From: Limnoperna fortunei
Lineage: Eukaryota; Mollusca; Bivalvia; Mytilida; Modiolidae
Reading direction: 5' to 3'
Assembly: GCA_944474755.1 (NCBI GenBank)
Contig: OX104115.1
Location: 60,020,648 to 60,084,647, forward strand
Length of the DNA stretch: 64,000 nucleotides
The notes under the pieces: model-generated
What the model was told of the DNA's origin: nothing
The model's database searches: none
The model's input: only the letters and a program-made list of their open reading frames with translations
Translations under genes and position numbers: made by a program
Shown here: in pieces, positions 10,505 through 21,829 of the stretch
How positions within the stretch are numbered: position 1 is the stretch's first letter
How the letters are laid out: each line of letters starts with the position of its first letter

Positions 10505-12095
10505 TGTATTAAGAATTTTGAATATTTTTAAAACAATTAAGCGTTAACCCGTCCTTTATCCCAGTTGGGATTGCAGATTTAAAAAATGGTACAAATGTAA
10601 ATAATTTGGGAGGATGGGACAAAGATGGCACACCGACTTGATGAGGGAAGTATTACGAATTTGTAATTCCTGGAAAATAAAATAAAATGATGAAAACGTT
10701 TCTACTTTAGCATTTTCTTATTAAAAATACATTTAACACACATTTTTCTGTATTTTATTTTACTTTTATGTCTTGTTTGTATCTTATTTAACTCGTTTCC
10801 TTAATATCTATATGCATTATTATATAAAGAACCAAATGTTTAGAACTTTGATGTCTCAGATGATCATTCTCTTATATCAAAGAAGAAAAAGCAACACATG
10901 GCAAAGACAAATCATAAAAATTTGATTGTATTAAATGATCCTCACTTGGTTAAAGCATATTATAGAATATCATAAGTACATTATATCTTCACAAGCTGTA
11001 AACAACAATTAATCTCTCATATTACATTACACAAAATGAGTTCCTGTTTTAATCCTACAATTACTTTAATTGAGTTTCCCCGATATGGTTTAAACCATAT
11101 CTTTTCTTTTCAAAATTAATCCACCGAAAGCAGTTGCTGGTGTAAGTTGAAATGTAAGACTACATTATTAACAAATAAGAAAATATAGGTTATGCGGCAA
11201 AATGACCGAAAATTTTGAGTGAAAAATCAGCACTGAAACTAACAAACTGTCTAACCTCCCTTCCTTTTTTAAAAAAAAGCTCTGTTTTCCCGGCTCTTAT
11301 AAATGTTCCCACAAATATAGAAGATTTTCAATCAATTATGTTTCTATTTTTAAATTTTGCTATTTTCAGAACCCCAACATCCAATCAGATGCATCCGTGT
11401 ATTTTCTTTTGATTACTATCTTATCAAATCTTATAAAAAATTTCCCGGTGTAATGTAAACAAATAATTGGTTTATTGTAACCAATATAATGATGCCTTCT
11501 AAAAAATCAAGTACACTTTTCTTTTATCACATGTCCTTTTCCGCCATTTTTATCACACTTTGACGCTTGGCTTACGAATTTCATCAGATCTTATGATTAA
11601 TCAGTCTTAATTTGAATTGCTGTCGGCACATTCCGTAGGCATTTGCGTGTTTTTTGACATTTACAGTTACCATTGGAATTTGAGGGTCTAGAAGGGTGGT
11701 GTTTGATTAAAAATGAATCACAAGACATTTTTATTACAGTCTAAATGGCAATTCAATTACTTCAATTTAAATGGCTGTAAATGGTATTTTTGTGCAACTG
11801 GCCTGGTTGACTGCATATATTTGTAGACAGTAACCTTTAAAGTCTTTTTTCTAAGTTGTTCAGACTCACTACAAAAGTATGAAAAAGAGACAGGGATATC
11901 CCACTCTGAAGTGTAAAATAGACGACCATATTTTTAGGTTACTTAAATAAAATACAAGGCAGATCTTAACCTCATGTTCAATAAATGATGCATTTACATT
12001 ATAAAGCCTCAAACTGTTGTCTACTACGTCATCACATTAGTCACTGAAAAACACCTTACGTTCTTTTCTAACACACTATTAACTATATGTTCAAT
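10505..12095. other. no feature seen
   Basis: AT-rich intergenic or intronic DNA. The short plus-strand frame at 11215-11412 has no recognisable domain. Confidence 0.3.
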
Positions 12096-12098
12096 CAA

Positions 12099-12252
12099 GG
12101 GTGTATGGTACAATAAAAGTTAGAGGGCTCAATAATCTTTCTCGGGCCTCCCGTTCAGAGTTTCGCCACTTGTAGTTCTGCTCGAAGTGGCGAAAATCTA
12201 AAAGGGAGGCCCGAGAAAGATTCTGGATTAAAGTGCTCTGCTCTGTACACCC
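12099..12252. repeat. long palindrome / fold-back element P1
   Basis: Arms 12134-12152 and 12204-12222 are complementary over 19 bases (AATCTTTCTCGGGCCTCCC), followed inward by a second paired block (CGCCACTT with AAGTGGCG). Outer GGGTGTA / TACACCC pairs near 12100 and 12245 suggest the element is about 150 bases. MITE-like; no coding. Confidence 0.75.
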
Positions 12253-12545
12253 CAATGGAATAAACAAAAAAGCAATAAATATTATTCTAAATATAAATAT
12301 AAATAAATAATAAATTCATGAATATCACGAAGTTCAAGATTATATTGTTTATACAACTGACAACTGTCCAGTACTCCTTTACGTAATGACCCATTGAACC
12401 CTGAGAAAGTTCAGGATCAATAAAATCAGACTCGATTACGTTACCACCGGATGCTAATGTACAATTTTGTCGTATTTATTTAAATATTTATTTTACAGTA
12501 GAAACATCTTTATTTGTATCGTTGCATAATCCTCTAGAGTTATAT
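12253..12545. other. no gene; short piece of dispersed repeat D at the right end
   Basis: Bases about 12505-12540 contain 'tttgtatcgttgcataat', matching the repeat at 13990 and 50460. The Tc1 remnant begins just after it. Confidence 0.4.
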
Positions 12546-12998
12546 ACACTTGCTCATAAGTTAGGGACCACCAGGATTTTAGCGGAGGTGATTTTTTAAA
12601 ACCAACATTTTTATCAATATATATCCATCCATTGTTCAGTTCACGTTTCGTTTAAAATACTCGACTATTTTAAAGAAGTTTATGATTTTACTTTTCAAAA
12701 CGTATAGAAAAGACCAACAAGATGTCGTTTGTAAAAATATGCCATAAAACTGCAAAATCATAACTCAAAAAAAGTTTCAGTTTGAACCGCTGGTAATGTT
12801 ACATACAAAGAGTTGGAAGGTTGAGTGTTATTCAGATGTAAAAAGAAATCATTTTTAAACATTTATTCACAAGAAAAGAATCAGTATCGTGTGTATCCAC
12901 CACGCTTCCGGTGCAATTCTTGAACTGGTCTCCTCATGCTCTGGACAAGTCTCTGAAGTCTACGTTAAGGGAATTGCCGCCACTCCTGAATTAAAGTA

Positions 12999-13193
12999 TC
13001 ACGCAATTCTTGACATGTTCTGACACGGAGGGTCACGTTCCTTCACTTTCCGGCCGATATAGTCCCAAACATGCTCTATCGGATTCATATCCGGAGACAT
13101 GGGAGGCCATGGTAATGTCTCAATTGCCTCATTTACAAGATAATCTTTGACGATGTGTGCTCTATGATGTCTTGCGTTGTCGTCGATGAACAC
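12999..13193 (-). pseudogene. Tc1-like transposase, C-terminal catalytic part
   Basis: Encodes FIDDNARHHRAH, then PWPPMSPDMNPIEHVWD. There are 34 residues between the Asp of DNAR and the Glu of PIEHVWD, the DD34E spacing of the Tc1 group. This part is out of frame with the N-terminal piece, so no complete enzyme can be made. Confidence 0.85.
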
Positions 13194-13459
13194 GGGTCTG
13201 TTTCCAAGTGGATGCGCATTAAAATGGGCACAATACGTGGATCAAGAATCTGATCTCAGTATCTTAAAGCAGTTAGTGTGCCATCTAATGGATACAAGTC
13301 TCACTTACAGTCTTATGAGAAGCAGCCCCAAACTGTCACTCCGCCACCACCAAAAGCTGTAGTTCCCAGAATATGTGCAGGATCAAAAGCTGTGTTGCAT
13401 TGACGCAATAGCCGCATCCTACCATCAAGTGGTTTCAGAAGAAAACGACTTTCGTCGGA

Positions 13460-13843
13460 CTAATGCATTTTTTTCCAAGAGCGAATATTCCACCCGGTAT
13501 GGTCACGCGCCCACTGCAGCCGGGCATCCTTATGTCTTTGTGTAAGTGCTGGTCGCTTTACTGGTCTCCGTGATCGAAGTCTTCCGCAGTTTAGTTTTCT
13601 GTTTACTTTCCGTCTACTGATTCTATCATGGACATTCCACCGACTTTGCAACCTGTTTGCAGTGTTAAAAGGTTGTTGTCTAGCAAGTCTTTGAAGTAGT
13701 CTATCTTCTCTCTCTGTTGTCTTCTTCGGTCGCCCTGATCTTGGCCTTTCACCAACAATACCAGTTTCCTTATATCGTCTCATTAGCCTACTGATGACAG
13801 AACGGCTAACACTGAACATATCTGAAACCTGCCGCTGTGTCAT
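13460..13843 (-). pseudogene. Tc1-like transposase, N-terminal DNA-binding part
   Basis: Encodes two helix-turn-helix units: QRQVSDMFSVSRSVISRLMRRY, then the GRPKKTT hinge, then a second HTH region with TANRLQSRW and RRPVKRPALT. It then reaches HKDARLQWARDH, just before the first catalytic Asp. The frame then breaks. Typical paired-like N-terminus of Tc1 transposases. Confidence 0.85.
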
Positions 13844-13934
13844 TCCGGCAACAACTTGCCATCTCTCTGTATCTGCTAGTTTTCGATCAATATTTTACGA
13901 CTTGTTTACGTTATTTTTTTAAAATAACAACCAA

Positions 13935-14165
13935 TGATTAAGGCCATTCGTTGGTCAGTCTGTGTCTATAGTTTTGACAAAAACACCGTCATATGTATCG
14001 TTGCATAATTTTCTAGACTTAAATATTATTTTTTCTTCATGCTGTGTCGTAATGTTTGTCGATCCGATACTAAATTAGTGTACTGGTTGGTAGCTTTCTT
14101 TAGACCATTTATATAATATTTTGAACTACCTGTATTGTGTATTTACACGATCCCAGTGGACTGCA
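13935..14165 (+). repeat. dispersed repeat D, copy 1
   Basis: Aligns over about 230 bases with 50403-50632: both contain 'ttttgacaaaaacaccgtc', 'tgtcgatccgatact' and 'actacctgtattgtgtattt'. A partial third copy is at 50935-51020. It is not coding. At 50.4-50.75 kb repeat D is followed by a hammerhead ribozyme, so it may be part of a larger mobile unit. Confidence 0.75.
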
Positions 14166-14169
14166 TATA

Positions 14170-15100
14170 TATATTGATGTTATAAACGTTAGTGGGTTAA
14201 TATATTTTATGAATGGTAACATGTTAAACAGTTATTAAAGCAGAATTTATTAAAATAAAGAATAGGGAAACCAACCTGACCTTATAGGTTTTCATATTAT
14301 TACCACGCATCATATAATACAGTGATACTTAAACAACCTGTTACTTTTATTCTAAAGATTTACATGTGTAAAAATTGAGTTTGCGCTCATATTTAAAAAT
14401 TGAAGTTTGTTGATTTATACTTTAGAAATAAGTGATTTTGTACTCAATGTAACAGTTCTTTAGTTAAAGACGAACATAATTTTATCCTTCAGTGTGATAA
14501 ATATCTAGATACAAGAAAGAAATTTATAAAGAAATATTATTATCCATGTATGTTCAAATTAACAGTTATTATCTGTCCTAAATGAAAAGAACTTATTTAC
14601 CCTGGAACATATTAAATATGAGCATAAAGTCTTAATAAATAGGTATACATATTCTTCATGTAAAAAAGTTGTCTGAGTATTGTCCCTTTGTGTATAATTT
14701 ATGCTGTTTTGCAAATACTTGTGTTGTAACTATATTTATCTATATACATGCTAAAAAATTTATGTAAGTCTCGTTCAACACTATTCAAACAAACAAACAA
14801 TATATAAGTCTACAGAGAATGCTACTGAGTTTATTCTCACTGCTTTGCACCAGAATGCCGCCCTTTATCAGTGTCACTCTAATGTCTAAAGGATACCAAC
14901 CAAATTACCCATATACCATGAAGTTTGGGGTCGGTCTCCTTTTACAAAACTACAAGTGTACTTTTTGTATTATCTGAAGATTTTCGAAACAACAGATCCC
15001 TGAGCCATATAGCAAAATTGTTAACACAAGAGAATCCGGACGAGAACTAATTAACAAACACTTAATTAACGGAAAATGCGTGTGGGATGGGAAATAGAGA
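14170..15100. other. no feature seen
   Basis: AT-rich sequence without recognisable coding or repeat structure, apart from a short AAAC run near 14790. Confidence 0.3.
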
Positions 15101-15107
15101 ACAACAT

Positions 15108-15298
15108 TTTGTTTGTTTGTTTGTTTGAATAGTATTTTAACGCCACTTTCAGCAATTTTTCAGCTATATCATGGCGTCCAGATTTTATTGGGGGAGGAAG
15201 CCTGAGTACCCGGAGAGAACCCCCGACCTGTGGTAGGAAAACTAGCAATCCTTGTCAATTAAGATTGGAGTCGAGTAAACCCTGCCCGCAGTGAGAAA
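15108..15298 (-). mobile_element. SINE family A, partial
   Basis: Minus orientation. Body and 3' end are well preserved (tail CGTTAAAATACTATTCAAAC followed by a GTTT-type microsatellite on the plus strand, 15108-15126). The tRNA head is lost. The minus-strand frame at 15066-15248 is the SINE read as protein. Confidence 0.8.
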
Positions 15299-15334
15299 AC
15301 AACATTTTGACTGCAATTGGAAAAGTATTGAGTT

Positions 15335-15540
15335 TTAAGAATTTAGCCTTTTGTAGTGGCTACAATTAGTCTGCTCTTTTTCGAAATCTACAATAGGGGT
15401 TTTTATAGTGCAAGCAGAGTGGCAATTTCCAAACACGTCACCCACTGCGGTCCGCGGCCACGCTTTCCGTATTGTTATCACCTGACAACCCCCAACGAGG
15501 GGCTCTCCCATAACCGCCATCCGGATATTTTTCAGTAAAT
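15335..15540 (+). repeat. dispersed repeat B (SINE-like), partial copy
   Basis: Matches 58030-58260 in the same orientation and 25400-25620 in reverse. Shared blocks include 'agtggctacaattagtctgctc', 'tcgaaatctacaa' and 'cacgtcacccactgcggt'. The other copies carry a CTGGACGTTAAAC tail, which is missing here. Confidence 0.7.
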
Positions 15541-15544
15541 TTAT

Positions 15545-17115
15545 TGAAGAAAAATATCCATATAAGAGATTTATATATATTATAACTCACATAAAAAACT
15601 TGCATTATCATTGGTTATCAAGCCGTAAACATCAGGCTATGTATACGTCTACAGCCTCATACAGATAAGATAAGATAATTTTATTTGTCAATTAAGACGC
15701 CCCAAAGAAGCTGAACAATCATATAAAGAATTAAAGTGTACAAATGAATTTCTTGAATTAAGTAATTAGTAGAACATGGAAGGGAGAGAGAAAAAAAGCA
15801 TAAATAAAGCATATTTTTATCCCGTATGGGGCCCCTGAGAAAACAAATAATCATGGCCGCCTTCGTTCCGCTTCAATTGAAAAACTAACAAAGTGCAACA
15901 ATGTCCAAACCGAACATGTTTTAAACGACGTAAATAAAATTATCTGTAATATATTTGTTAAAATAACAGAAGGGAAGTTAATTAAGAAACAAAACTACTC
16001 AAGATATCAGCGATAGAAGGCATGGAAAAGGGGGGGGGGTCTGGCTCAATAATGTCAGTCACAGTTCACAAATCCTGTATGATTTTGTTGTGTCCTCTAT
16101 AAAAATAGTGAGTCAATGCACAAAACAATACACGATAAACGTGATCTCAAGCGCACTAAAAGTTAACAAACCTTTACCTGCACTAACTGCACCATTATGC
16201 ATTCTTCAGTAAAGATATCGTCCAAGTCCGTTGATATTAATTTTGATTTCCATCGTCCAAAATACAATGATATTCATTTTAATGGATTCAAAGTGACATT
16301 GCCGTCAAATGCTAGTTTAGGTTTCTAATTTAATTAACTTATAAAATTTCACATCCACACATCAATTAAAACCTATACAAGCTCCAGGTTTCCACCGATA
16401 TTGAATTCGGTGCTTCGCAAACGTTTACCTTGACACTTCCCAGTTTTAGGATACAATTGTGTTATTTATTGAACAGAAGACGATTTACATTTAAAAAAGA
16501 TAAATTTTCGCGGTTATTTAATATATCAAAATGCTTTCTTATTTTTATTAATTTGATGTTATATATAGTTTGTTTTTATATAAACTTTGGTTATAAATCC
16601 CGAATTGGATTCGATCGTCGAAGCGTCATAAAAGTAATGGTGCCACAGGGGAAATATTTATTGAATATATTTTGATTTTATCAATAATAACGTAATTTGA
16701 CTAATTTTCGTGTTTGTAATTTTGTTTTATGAAACTATAAATAAAAATGATTTGAAAAAAATATTATCCGTTCACTTAAAACGTATTTTCCAAAGAAATG
16801 AGGATAACTTGAACACGTTTCCAAAAGAAATAACGCCACATAGTTCTTTCTTAAATATTTCTTTTTCCATAACATATAACATAGTTGAACCACACAACAT
16901 GTCTATAACAGCAAGAGATTGTGAAATCTGCCGACTCAGACCGTGTCGCAAAATCTGTTGTTTTGTCTATTGAGAGCAAATAAGCGTTGGACGGCAGAGA
17001 ATTGTGAACGAGTTAAACACAATATTGGTGATTGTCTAGAATCGTACAGAACACGTTAATTTTTGTAAATGATTTTTTTCAAACGAATTTGTATTTCGTT
17101 TTTACAATGGTTTTT
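15545..17115. other. no gene recognised
   Basis: Two plus-strand open frames (16430-16675 and 16710-16973) have hydrophobic or lysine-rich stretches but no recognisable domain, splice context or start signal; probably chance frames. A G9 run at 16030 is the only local oddity. Confidence 0.3.
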
Positions 17116-17117
17116 TT

Positions 17118-17690
17118 GGAGTTTATATTCATACCCGCAGATCGACGAGAGTCGTGGATATATAGTGGTCCTCATGTCCGTCTATCTGTTCGTCGTCCAA
17201 ATTTGATTTCCGGATGATATTTAAAGAAAACCTGCATCTGATTTCAATGAAACTTTAAGATAGTGGTATATATAATGTGGGTAAGAAGCCTATTGATGCT
17301 GGAAAGGAATTCTGTCAAAGGCAAACAAAAACTTTAGAAATTTAGTTTACAAAAAAGATGTTTCTGGACAATAACTCAAAAAGTTTGCATTGGATTTCAC
17401 AGAAACTTTGGGATAAAGTTACACATTAGGTGGATCAGAAGCCTATTGATTTTATTTTGAAATCTGTGAAATTTCAAGGTGACAGTTGCCAAAACATGTT
17501 AGAAATTTATTCAAAAAAGACGTTTTCGAACAATAACTTAAAAAGTGTTCATTTGATTTCAATGCAACTTTTGGATATTATTACATATTAGGTGGGTAAG
17601 AAGCCTATTGATGATGAAGGAATTCCATCAATAGTCAAGGTGTCCAGTGGGCACAATGGGCAAAACAAAACATTTTTATAATTTGGCAGG
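17118..17690 (+). repeat. ~155-163 bp tandem array, three units
   Basis: The landmark 'gtaagaagcctattgatg' and variants occur at 17281, 17433 and 17596. Each is preceded by 'gatttcaatg(a/c)aactttggata' and 'caataactcaaaaagt'. The left end has a terminus 'cgacgagagtcgtggatatatagtgg' (17138-17165). Unit length and layout are like the arrays at 8.4 and 24.4 kb, although the sequences differ. Confidence 0.75.
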
Positions 17691-17696
17691 GTATCA

Positions 17697-17745
17697 GTAA
17701 TCGCTAGCAAAATAGAAAAGAAAACCGACCGAACAACAAGATCGA
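17697..17745 (-). mobile_element. Penelope-like element 3' tail fragment
   Basis: Reverse complement reads TTG..CGGTCGGTTTTCTTTTCTATTTTGC, matching the tail downstream of the RT copy at 28330-28370. Very short, so only the family link is claimed. Confidence 0.45.
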
Positions 17746-17749
17746 CTTG

Positions 17750-18320
17750 TCTGGTTATTTAAGCCTATTATTATTCATTAGCATTAATGGGAAAAAATAT
17801 ATATATATTGCCCGATTTGTTCACTAAAGACAAAAAACTCATTACAATCGTTTTCTGTCATAATGTATATCAATATAAAACTTCATTAACAAACGTATTG
17901 AAGTAATTTTGGTGGTGTCAGGTTATAATAACTGCTAATCATTGGTTGAGTAATTTTTTGTTTTGTGTGATCCCGCTTCCACGTAAAAAATCCATGTTGT
18001 ACGTGTGAAAGAGTAGACAAAGCTCTTTGTCTATAATTAAACTCTTTGTAAGATACAAACTGGGAATATGAACCCGTATCCCCTGTGAAACCCGAATAAC
18101 AATTATATTCTTCTGAAGCCTTCTTGTACTAATAATCATGAGCTTATCAATTATAAGCTTGACATTTATCATAATTAAAGATTTAGTTTTGACCAACAAT
18201 ATTGAATATTCTAATATGACGTCCTTCAAACGCTTTGGAAACAAACCTCTATTTAAATATTCAAAAAATTTGGCTGTTCCAGCCATTTAAAAAAGCACAC
18301 CCCGTGTGCTAATATGTTTG
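17750..18320. other. no gene recognised
   Basis: A 115-codon minus-strand frame (17939-18286) is present but has no recognisable domain, and its composition matches the surrounding AT-rich DNA. Confidence 0.3.
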
Positions 18321-18324
18321 CTTG

Positions 18325-18535
18325 CCTTATTTATTATTCCGTATTGTACCTTAGTATGACGATATCCAATAGAAAAAATGTTTTTGCGATAACACGTACA
18401 AATTCTATTATAAGCCTTTTTTACATGTCACAAATCTTCCTTTGACTTTTGCTACGATGTGTTTTCATGGGACGTTGTGATGTTTACAATGACGTTCAAT
18501 GCAAACCTCGAGACTTTTCCCGTTTCCACAGCGAA
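18325..18535 (+). repeat. dispersed repeat E, copy 1
   Basis: Aligns with 29460-29660: both contain 'caatagaaaaaatgt', 'gataaca/cctg', 'tgacttttgctac' and 'gatgtttacaa' in the same order. Non-coding. Confidence 0.6.
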
Positions 18536-18967
18536 CGAATTTACTGTATCAAAATGAAAATGCAACCGAATTTCAAAATGTTGATTAATTGTAAAAATTA
18601 ACTGTTGATTTAAATTTGCATCATTTTTGATCTACAACAGGAGCATAAGCTCGAACATATACGGTAAGTAGTTTTAATTTTTCACGCAAACACAGCAACA
18701 CAGTTGGTGACTAATGTAATGAATCATTCAGTTTTGTCGTTCTTTTGTTCTGATTGTTAAATTATATTGTTAATGTAAATAAATATGTTAGTTTGTTTTT
18801 AATTTATATTTCTTCCTTTTTTACACGAACAAAACTATAATTTTGTAACAAGGGAGGATCTCGGAAATGTGAACAGCCAAAATAAACCTTTACCTCTGTA
18901 CTCACGAAATGTAAAATTTCTATAGTTTCATATAAGAATCGAAAATAATTCAAATATGGGTAGGCAC

Positions 18968-19026
18968 TATATTCATGATATTTTACCACTCGCTAACGCT
19001 CATGGCAAAATATTCACGAATATAAT
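18968..19026. repeat. palindrome P2
   Basis: Left arm TATATTCATGATATTTTACCA pairs with right arm TGGCAAAATATTCACGAATATA with a few mismatches around a 13-base loop (ctcgctaacgctca). Same style of element as P3-P8. Confidence 0.6.
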
Positions 19027-19029
19027 GTG

Positions 19030-19570
19030 TACTCATATTTAAATAATCCATAAAATTGGGGCAGCCATGAATTATTTCTTAAATATTGACCAACCAACAC
19101 TTTAAAGCAGAAGAATACTGCACCTGGCCTTTTTCGTGAATTTTTGACTGATCAATACATACCATACAAATACTTACATGTGTATATGTGTAGTTTATAT
19201 GAAATGAAAACGGAAAATGTTGGTGTTATAGTAAAAACTGACAGTTGAACTGATAATATAAATTTTCAGTCTTATTTGCAACGGAACTTTTTATGGCATA
19301 GTAAATTTTATAACCTAGTTATTTTTGAGAATTTTTTATATCAACAAAACGTTTTAGGATAAATTTCACTTTCGAAGTGCAAAGAAATCCTCTTGTTGCC
19401 ATTTTAGCAGACTATACATTTTTGTTAATTTCCCCTTTTAAATTCAAGACATACCGCAGACGGAGATGTTAGACTCCGTAAAATGCGTGTATTTCATATG
19501 TTTATATTGTGTTGATATCCCCATCTTAATTAACCAATTACATTGCAGGAACTATAAAGATTCATTACTT
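19030..19570. other. no feature seen
   Basis: AT-rich stretch, no coding or repeat structure recognised. Confidence 0.3.
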
Positions 19571-19577
19571 CAACAGA

Positions 19578-19668
19578 ATATAATGTCACATTCACAGCTA
19601 GAGATTTATATTCCATGAGTCGAAGGCGAATGGAATATAAATCATAAGCCGTGAATGTGACATTATAT
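19578..19668. repeat. palindrome P3
   Basis: Arms ATATAATGTCACATTCAC and GTGAATGTGACATTATAT are fully complementary. An inner block ATTTATATTCCAT / ATGGAATATAAAT is also complementary. The whole 90-base unit folds on a loop gagtcgaaggcga. Confidence 0.75.
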
Positions 19669-19684
19669 ACCCTGTCTAAGACCG

Positions 19685-20010
19685 GAATAACTATTATATT
19701 ATGAAGCAAGGTAACAACAAAATACCGAACACCGATGGAACTGTCAAAAAGACAATCCACAAGTCGAAGAAACCGGCAAACTCCAGAATCAACAACCAAC
19801 AATATAGCAACTACAGCAATGGTCCTGACTTGGTACAGGCATTTCAAAAGAAATGGGGGGGGGGGGTTAAACCAGGTTTTGTGGCATGCCGAATCTCCAG
19901 CTTCCATAACTGCAGTATGTGAGTTGGTTAGCTGATTAAAATGGATTGGTATTATATACCAATGGTCAGTAATAGGTGTATCCAACAATCATAGTAGCAC
20001 ATTCACTGTA
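19685..20010 (+). repeat. dispersed repeat C, copy 1
   Basis: About 320 bases aligning with 63545-63870 in the same orientation: 'ggtaa(c/t)a...aaaataccgaacacc', 'gcatttcaaaagaaatg' and 'gtcagtaataggtgtatc' have direct counterparts. Open frames here on both strands are repeat-derived. A G11 run lies at 19855-19866. Confidence 0.7.
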
Positions 20011-20109
20011 CACTGAATTCAAAAATTGGGGAATCTATCTGCAACCATATTTTCAAACGAGATAGAATATTTTTCGACAATGAAGTGATATCTATAGTAA
20101 AACTTTTTG

Positions 20110-20649
20110 TTAAACTTCAAAGGCGCGGACGAGTCGTTTTTTCTTATAACCTTGGTTTATGTTTATCCCGAAGAAATAGGTGACGTTTGCAAAAATTAGT
20201 ATACTCGCTGCAATCTCTTGCATATCTGACCAATGAGTAATATAGACACAATATGCAGGATAAGCTGGAATATTGCTGCATAGGTGAGGAAAATTTACAA
20301 TTTTGAAATTAAAATCGTCTCGTTTGTCGTAAATTCTTGTGCTAAGATGACCGTTGGTGGTGTCATATTCGAAGTTTAAGTCTAAAAATGAAGCTGTTTC
20401 TGTGGTTTCTTTAATTTCTAGTTCTGAGGGATATATTAAAGGAAGCCACTCAGCAAATTGAGGTTTGTTAATTGAAAGGACATCACCAATATATCTATAT
20501 GTACAATTAAAGGACCTAGCTTCTGATATCTTCTTGTCTTTTATAAGACGTCGAAAAACTTCAGTTGCGTAATAATACAGGAACAAATCGGCAAGGAGTA
20601 GAGCACAGTTTGAACCCATTGGAATTCCGATTGTCTGCAGAAAACACAT
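20110..20649 (-). pseudogene. Penelope-like reverse transcriptase, catalytic part (dead)
   Basis: A 179-codon frame with GIPMGSNCALLLADLFLYYY (RT motif 4), then YRYIGDVLSIN where YIDDV is expected, then ETASFLDLNFEYD, then RIYDKRDDFNF and a conserved C-terminal NFPHLCSNIP. The first catalytic Asp of the DD pair is Gly, so the enzyme would be inactive. A related copy is at 27643-28239. Confidence 0.75.
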
Positions 20650-21545
20650 CCTCCAATAGTTGCAAATATGTTGTCGATCAGAAAATCTAGCATACTATAA
20701 TTCTTTAGTTGCAAAAGAAAACGTAATGTCGTAACCTAAAACTACATATTTGTAGGCATATGTGTAATCGAAGGCTTTATTTATGACTTCCTTAAGACGG
20801 GATTTTAGTTTTTAGTGTTGCAAAGTAGTATAAAGAGTAAAAAAATCAAAGGTTCTAAGGGATGAAATTTTAGATATCGATAATGATTTTAAATTTTCAA
20901 AGGTTCTATTGAATTTTTAAGAATCCATATATGATTTATATTCTTGCTGTCCTTCTTTCACTCCAGTTAATATCCTACTCCACTGTTTTGACAACTCCTT
21001 TGTAGATCACGTAGATGAGGCGGCTAAGTATCTTTGCTTGAAAGGATTTTTATGTAATTTTGGAAACAAATACAAGTATGGTAAGTCTTCAGACTCTTTC
21101 TCATAATGAATATTCTAAGTCGTCTTGAAGGACTTATGGTTAGCCAGGATTTCATCTTTTTCAAATGTGGGGCGTTTGTATGTGGAATTACCCGAGTTAT
21201 CCGTTGTACTGTGACTTACATACAAACACAATGTTGTTTGAAGCCATGTATGCAGGGACCGATAACATATTATTCATGGTGGGAATTGAAGCACCTCATA
21301 GCATCCTCTTCTTTGAATACGAATTTAGGTAGATCATTAATGTAGTCTAAGATTCTTAATTTGACGTTGTACCAAAAACCTGATTGTTCTTACCCAGTTA
21401 GACACCGCATATAGTTCTGGGTCTTGTTCCCTTTCTCTCTTAATCAATTCTCTGGCATAGTCTTCAAATGAATCCATAATAGTTTGGAAATTTAAATTCC
21501 AGTCTACTGGTTGAGTTTCTCTGAATTTTGGACCACGATTTATAG
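20110..21545 (-). mobile_element. Penelope-like retroelement remnant
   Basis: Minus-strand remains of a reverse transcriptase. The 5' part (about 21345-21480) reads FEDYARELIKREREQDPEL then WVRTIRFLVQRQIKNL. The middle (20630-20700) reads MLDFLIDNIF before a frame change. The catalytic part is the open frame at 20110-20649. The GIPMGSNCA, YIxDV and SFLDL motifs followed by YDKRDDFNF fit Penelope-like RTs; this class call is inference from motif order. The element is truncated and frame-shifted. Confidence 0.65.
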
Positions 21546-21783
21546 CTCAAAGCTATAATTAACAGAAATAATAAATATTAATAGATAATTGTAGCGTAAC
21601 TTGTTTTTAAACGTGCGATTATCCATATTTCTTTGGCAATATCAGTTTGTTTTAAGTGAATGCATAATATTTAAAACAAATGCATTTTTAATAGTTTTCA
21701 TAAAACAGAATTACACTCCAGGAATTGTCAAATTATTATATTATCAATCAAATCAAAAATACAACAGGCAATAAATTTTGCTA

Positions 21784-21825
21784 CGCCTGACGCGCGTTTC
21801 GTCTATTCAAGACTCATCAGAGGCG
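21784..21825 (-). ncRNA. type I hammerhead ribozyme, copy 2
   Basis: Same order of elements as copy 1: stem I CGCCU, CUGAUGA, stem II GUCU..AGAC, GAAA, stem III ACGCGCGU, cleavage triplet GUC, then stem I AGGCG. Compared with copy 1 the closing stem I pair has changed from A-U to U-A with both strands altered, a compensatory change that supports a selected or inherited RNA fold. Loop II differs (UGAAU). Downstream sequence (GGCGTAGCAAAATTTATTG) is related to the other copies. Confidence 0.87.
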
Positions 21826-21829
21826 CTCT

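Larger units (their letters stand above)
12548..13890 (-). mobile_element. Tc1/mariner transposon remnant
   Basis: A Tc1-group element in minus orientation. One end (12550-12577, starting after TA) carries a GCTCATAAGTTAGGGACC-type terminus. No matching inverted terminus was found on the right, so the 5' end is truncated. Two minus-strand frames, 13460-13843 and 12999-13193, hold the N-terminal DNA-binding and C-terminal catalytic parts of one transposase. The middle is frame-shifted. It is a dead copy. Confidence 0.8.

Noticed and set aside
16430..16973. Two plus-strand frames as small secreted or membrane proteins
   Set aside because: No signal peptide logic, splice context or recognisable domain; composition equals the AT-rich flank.
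19530..19988. 152-codon minus frame as a membrane protein
   Set aside because: It runs through palindrome P3 and repeat C, whose second copy at 63545 does not keep the frame.
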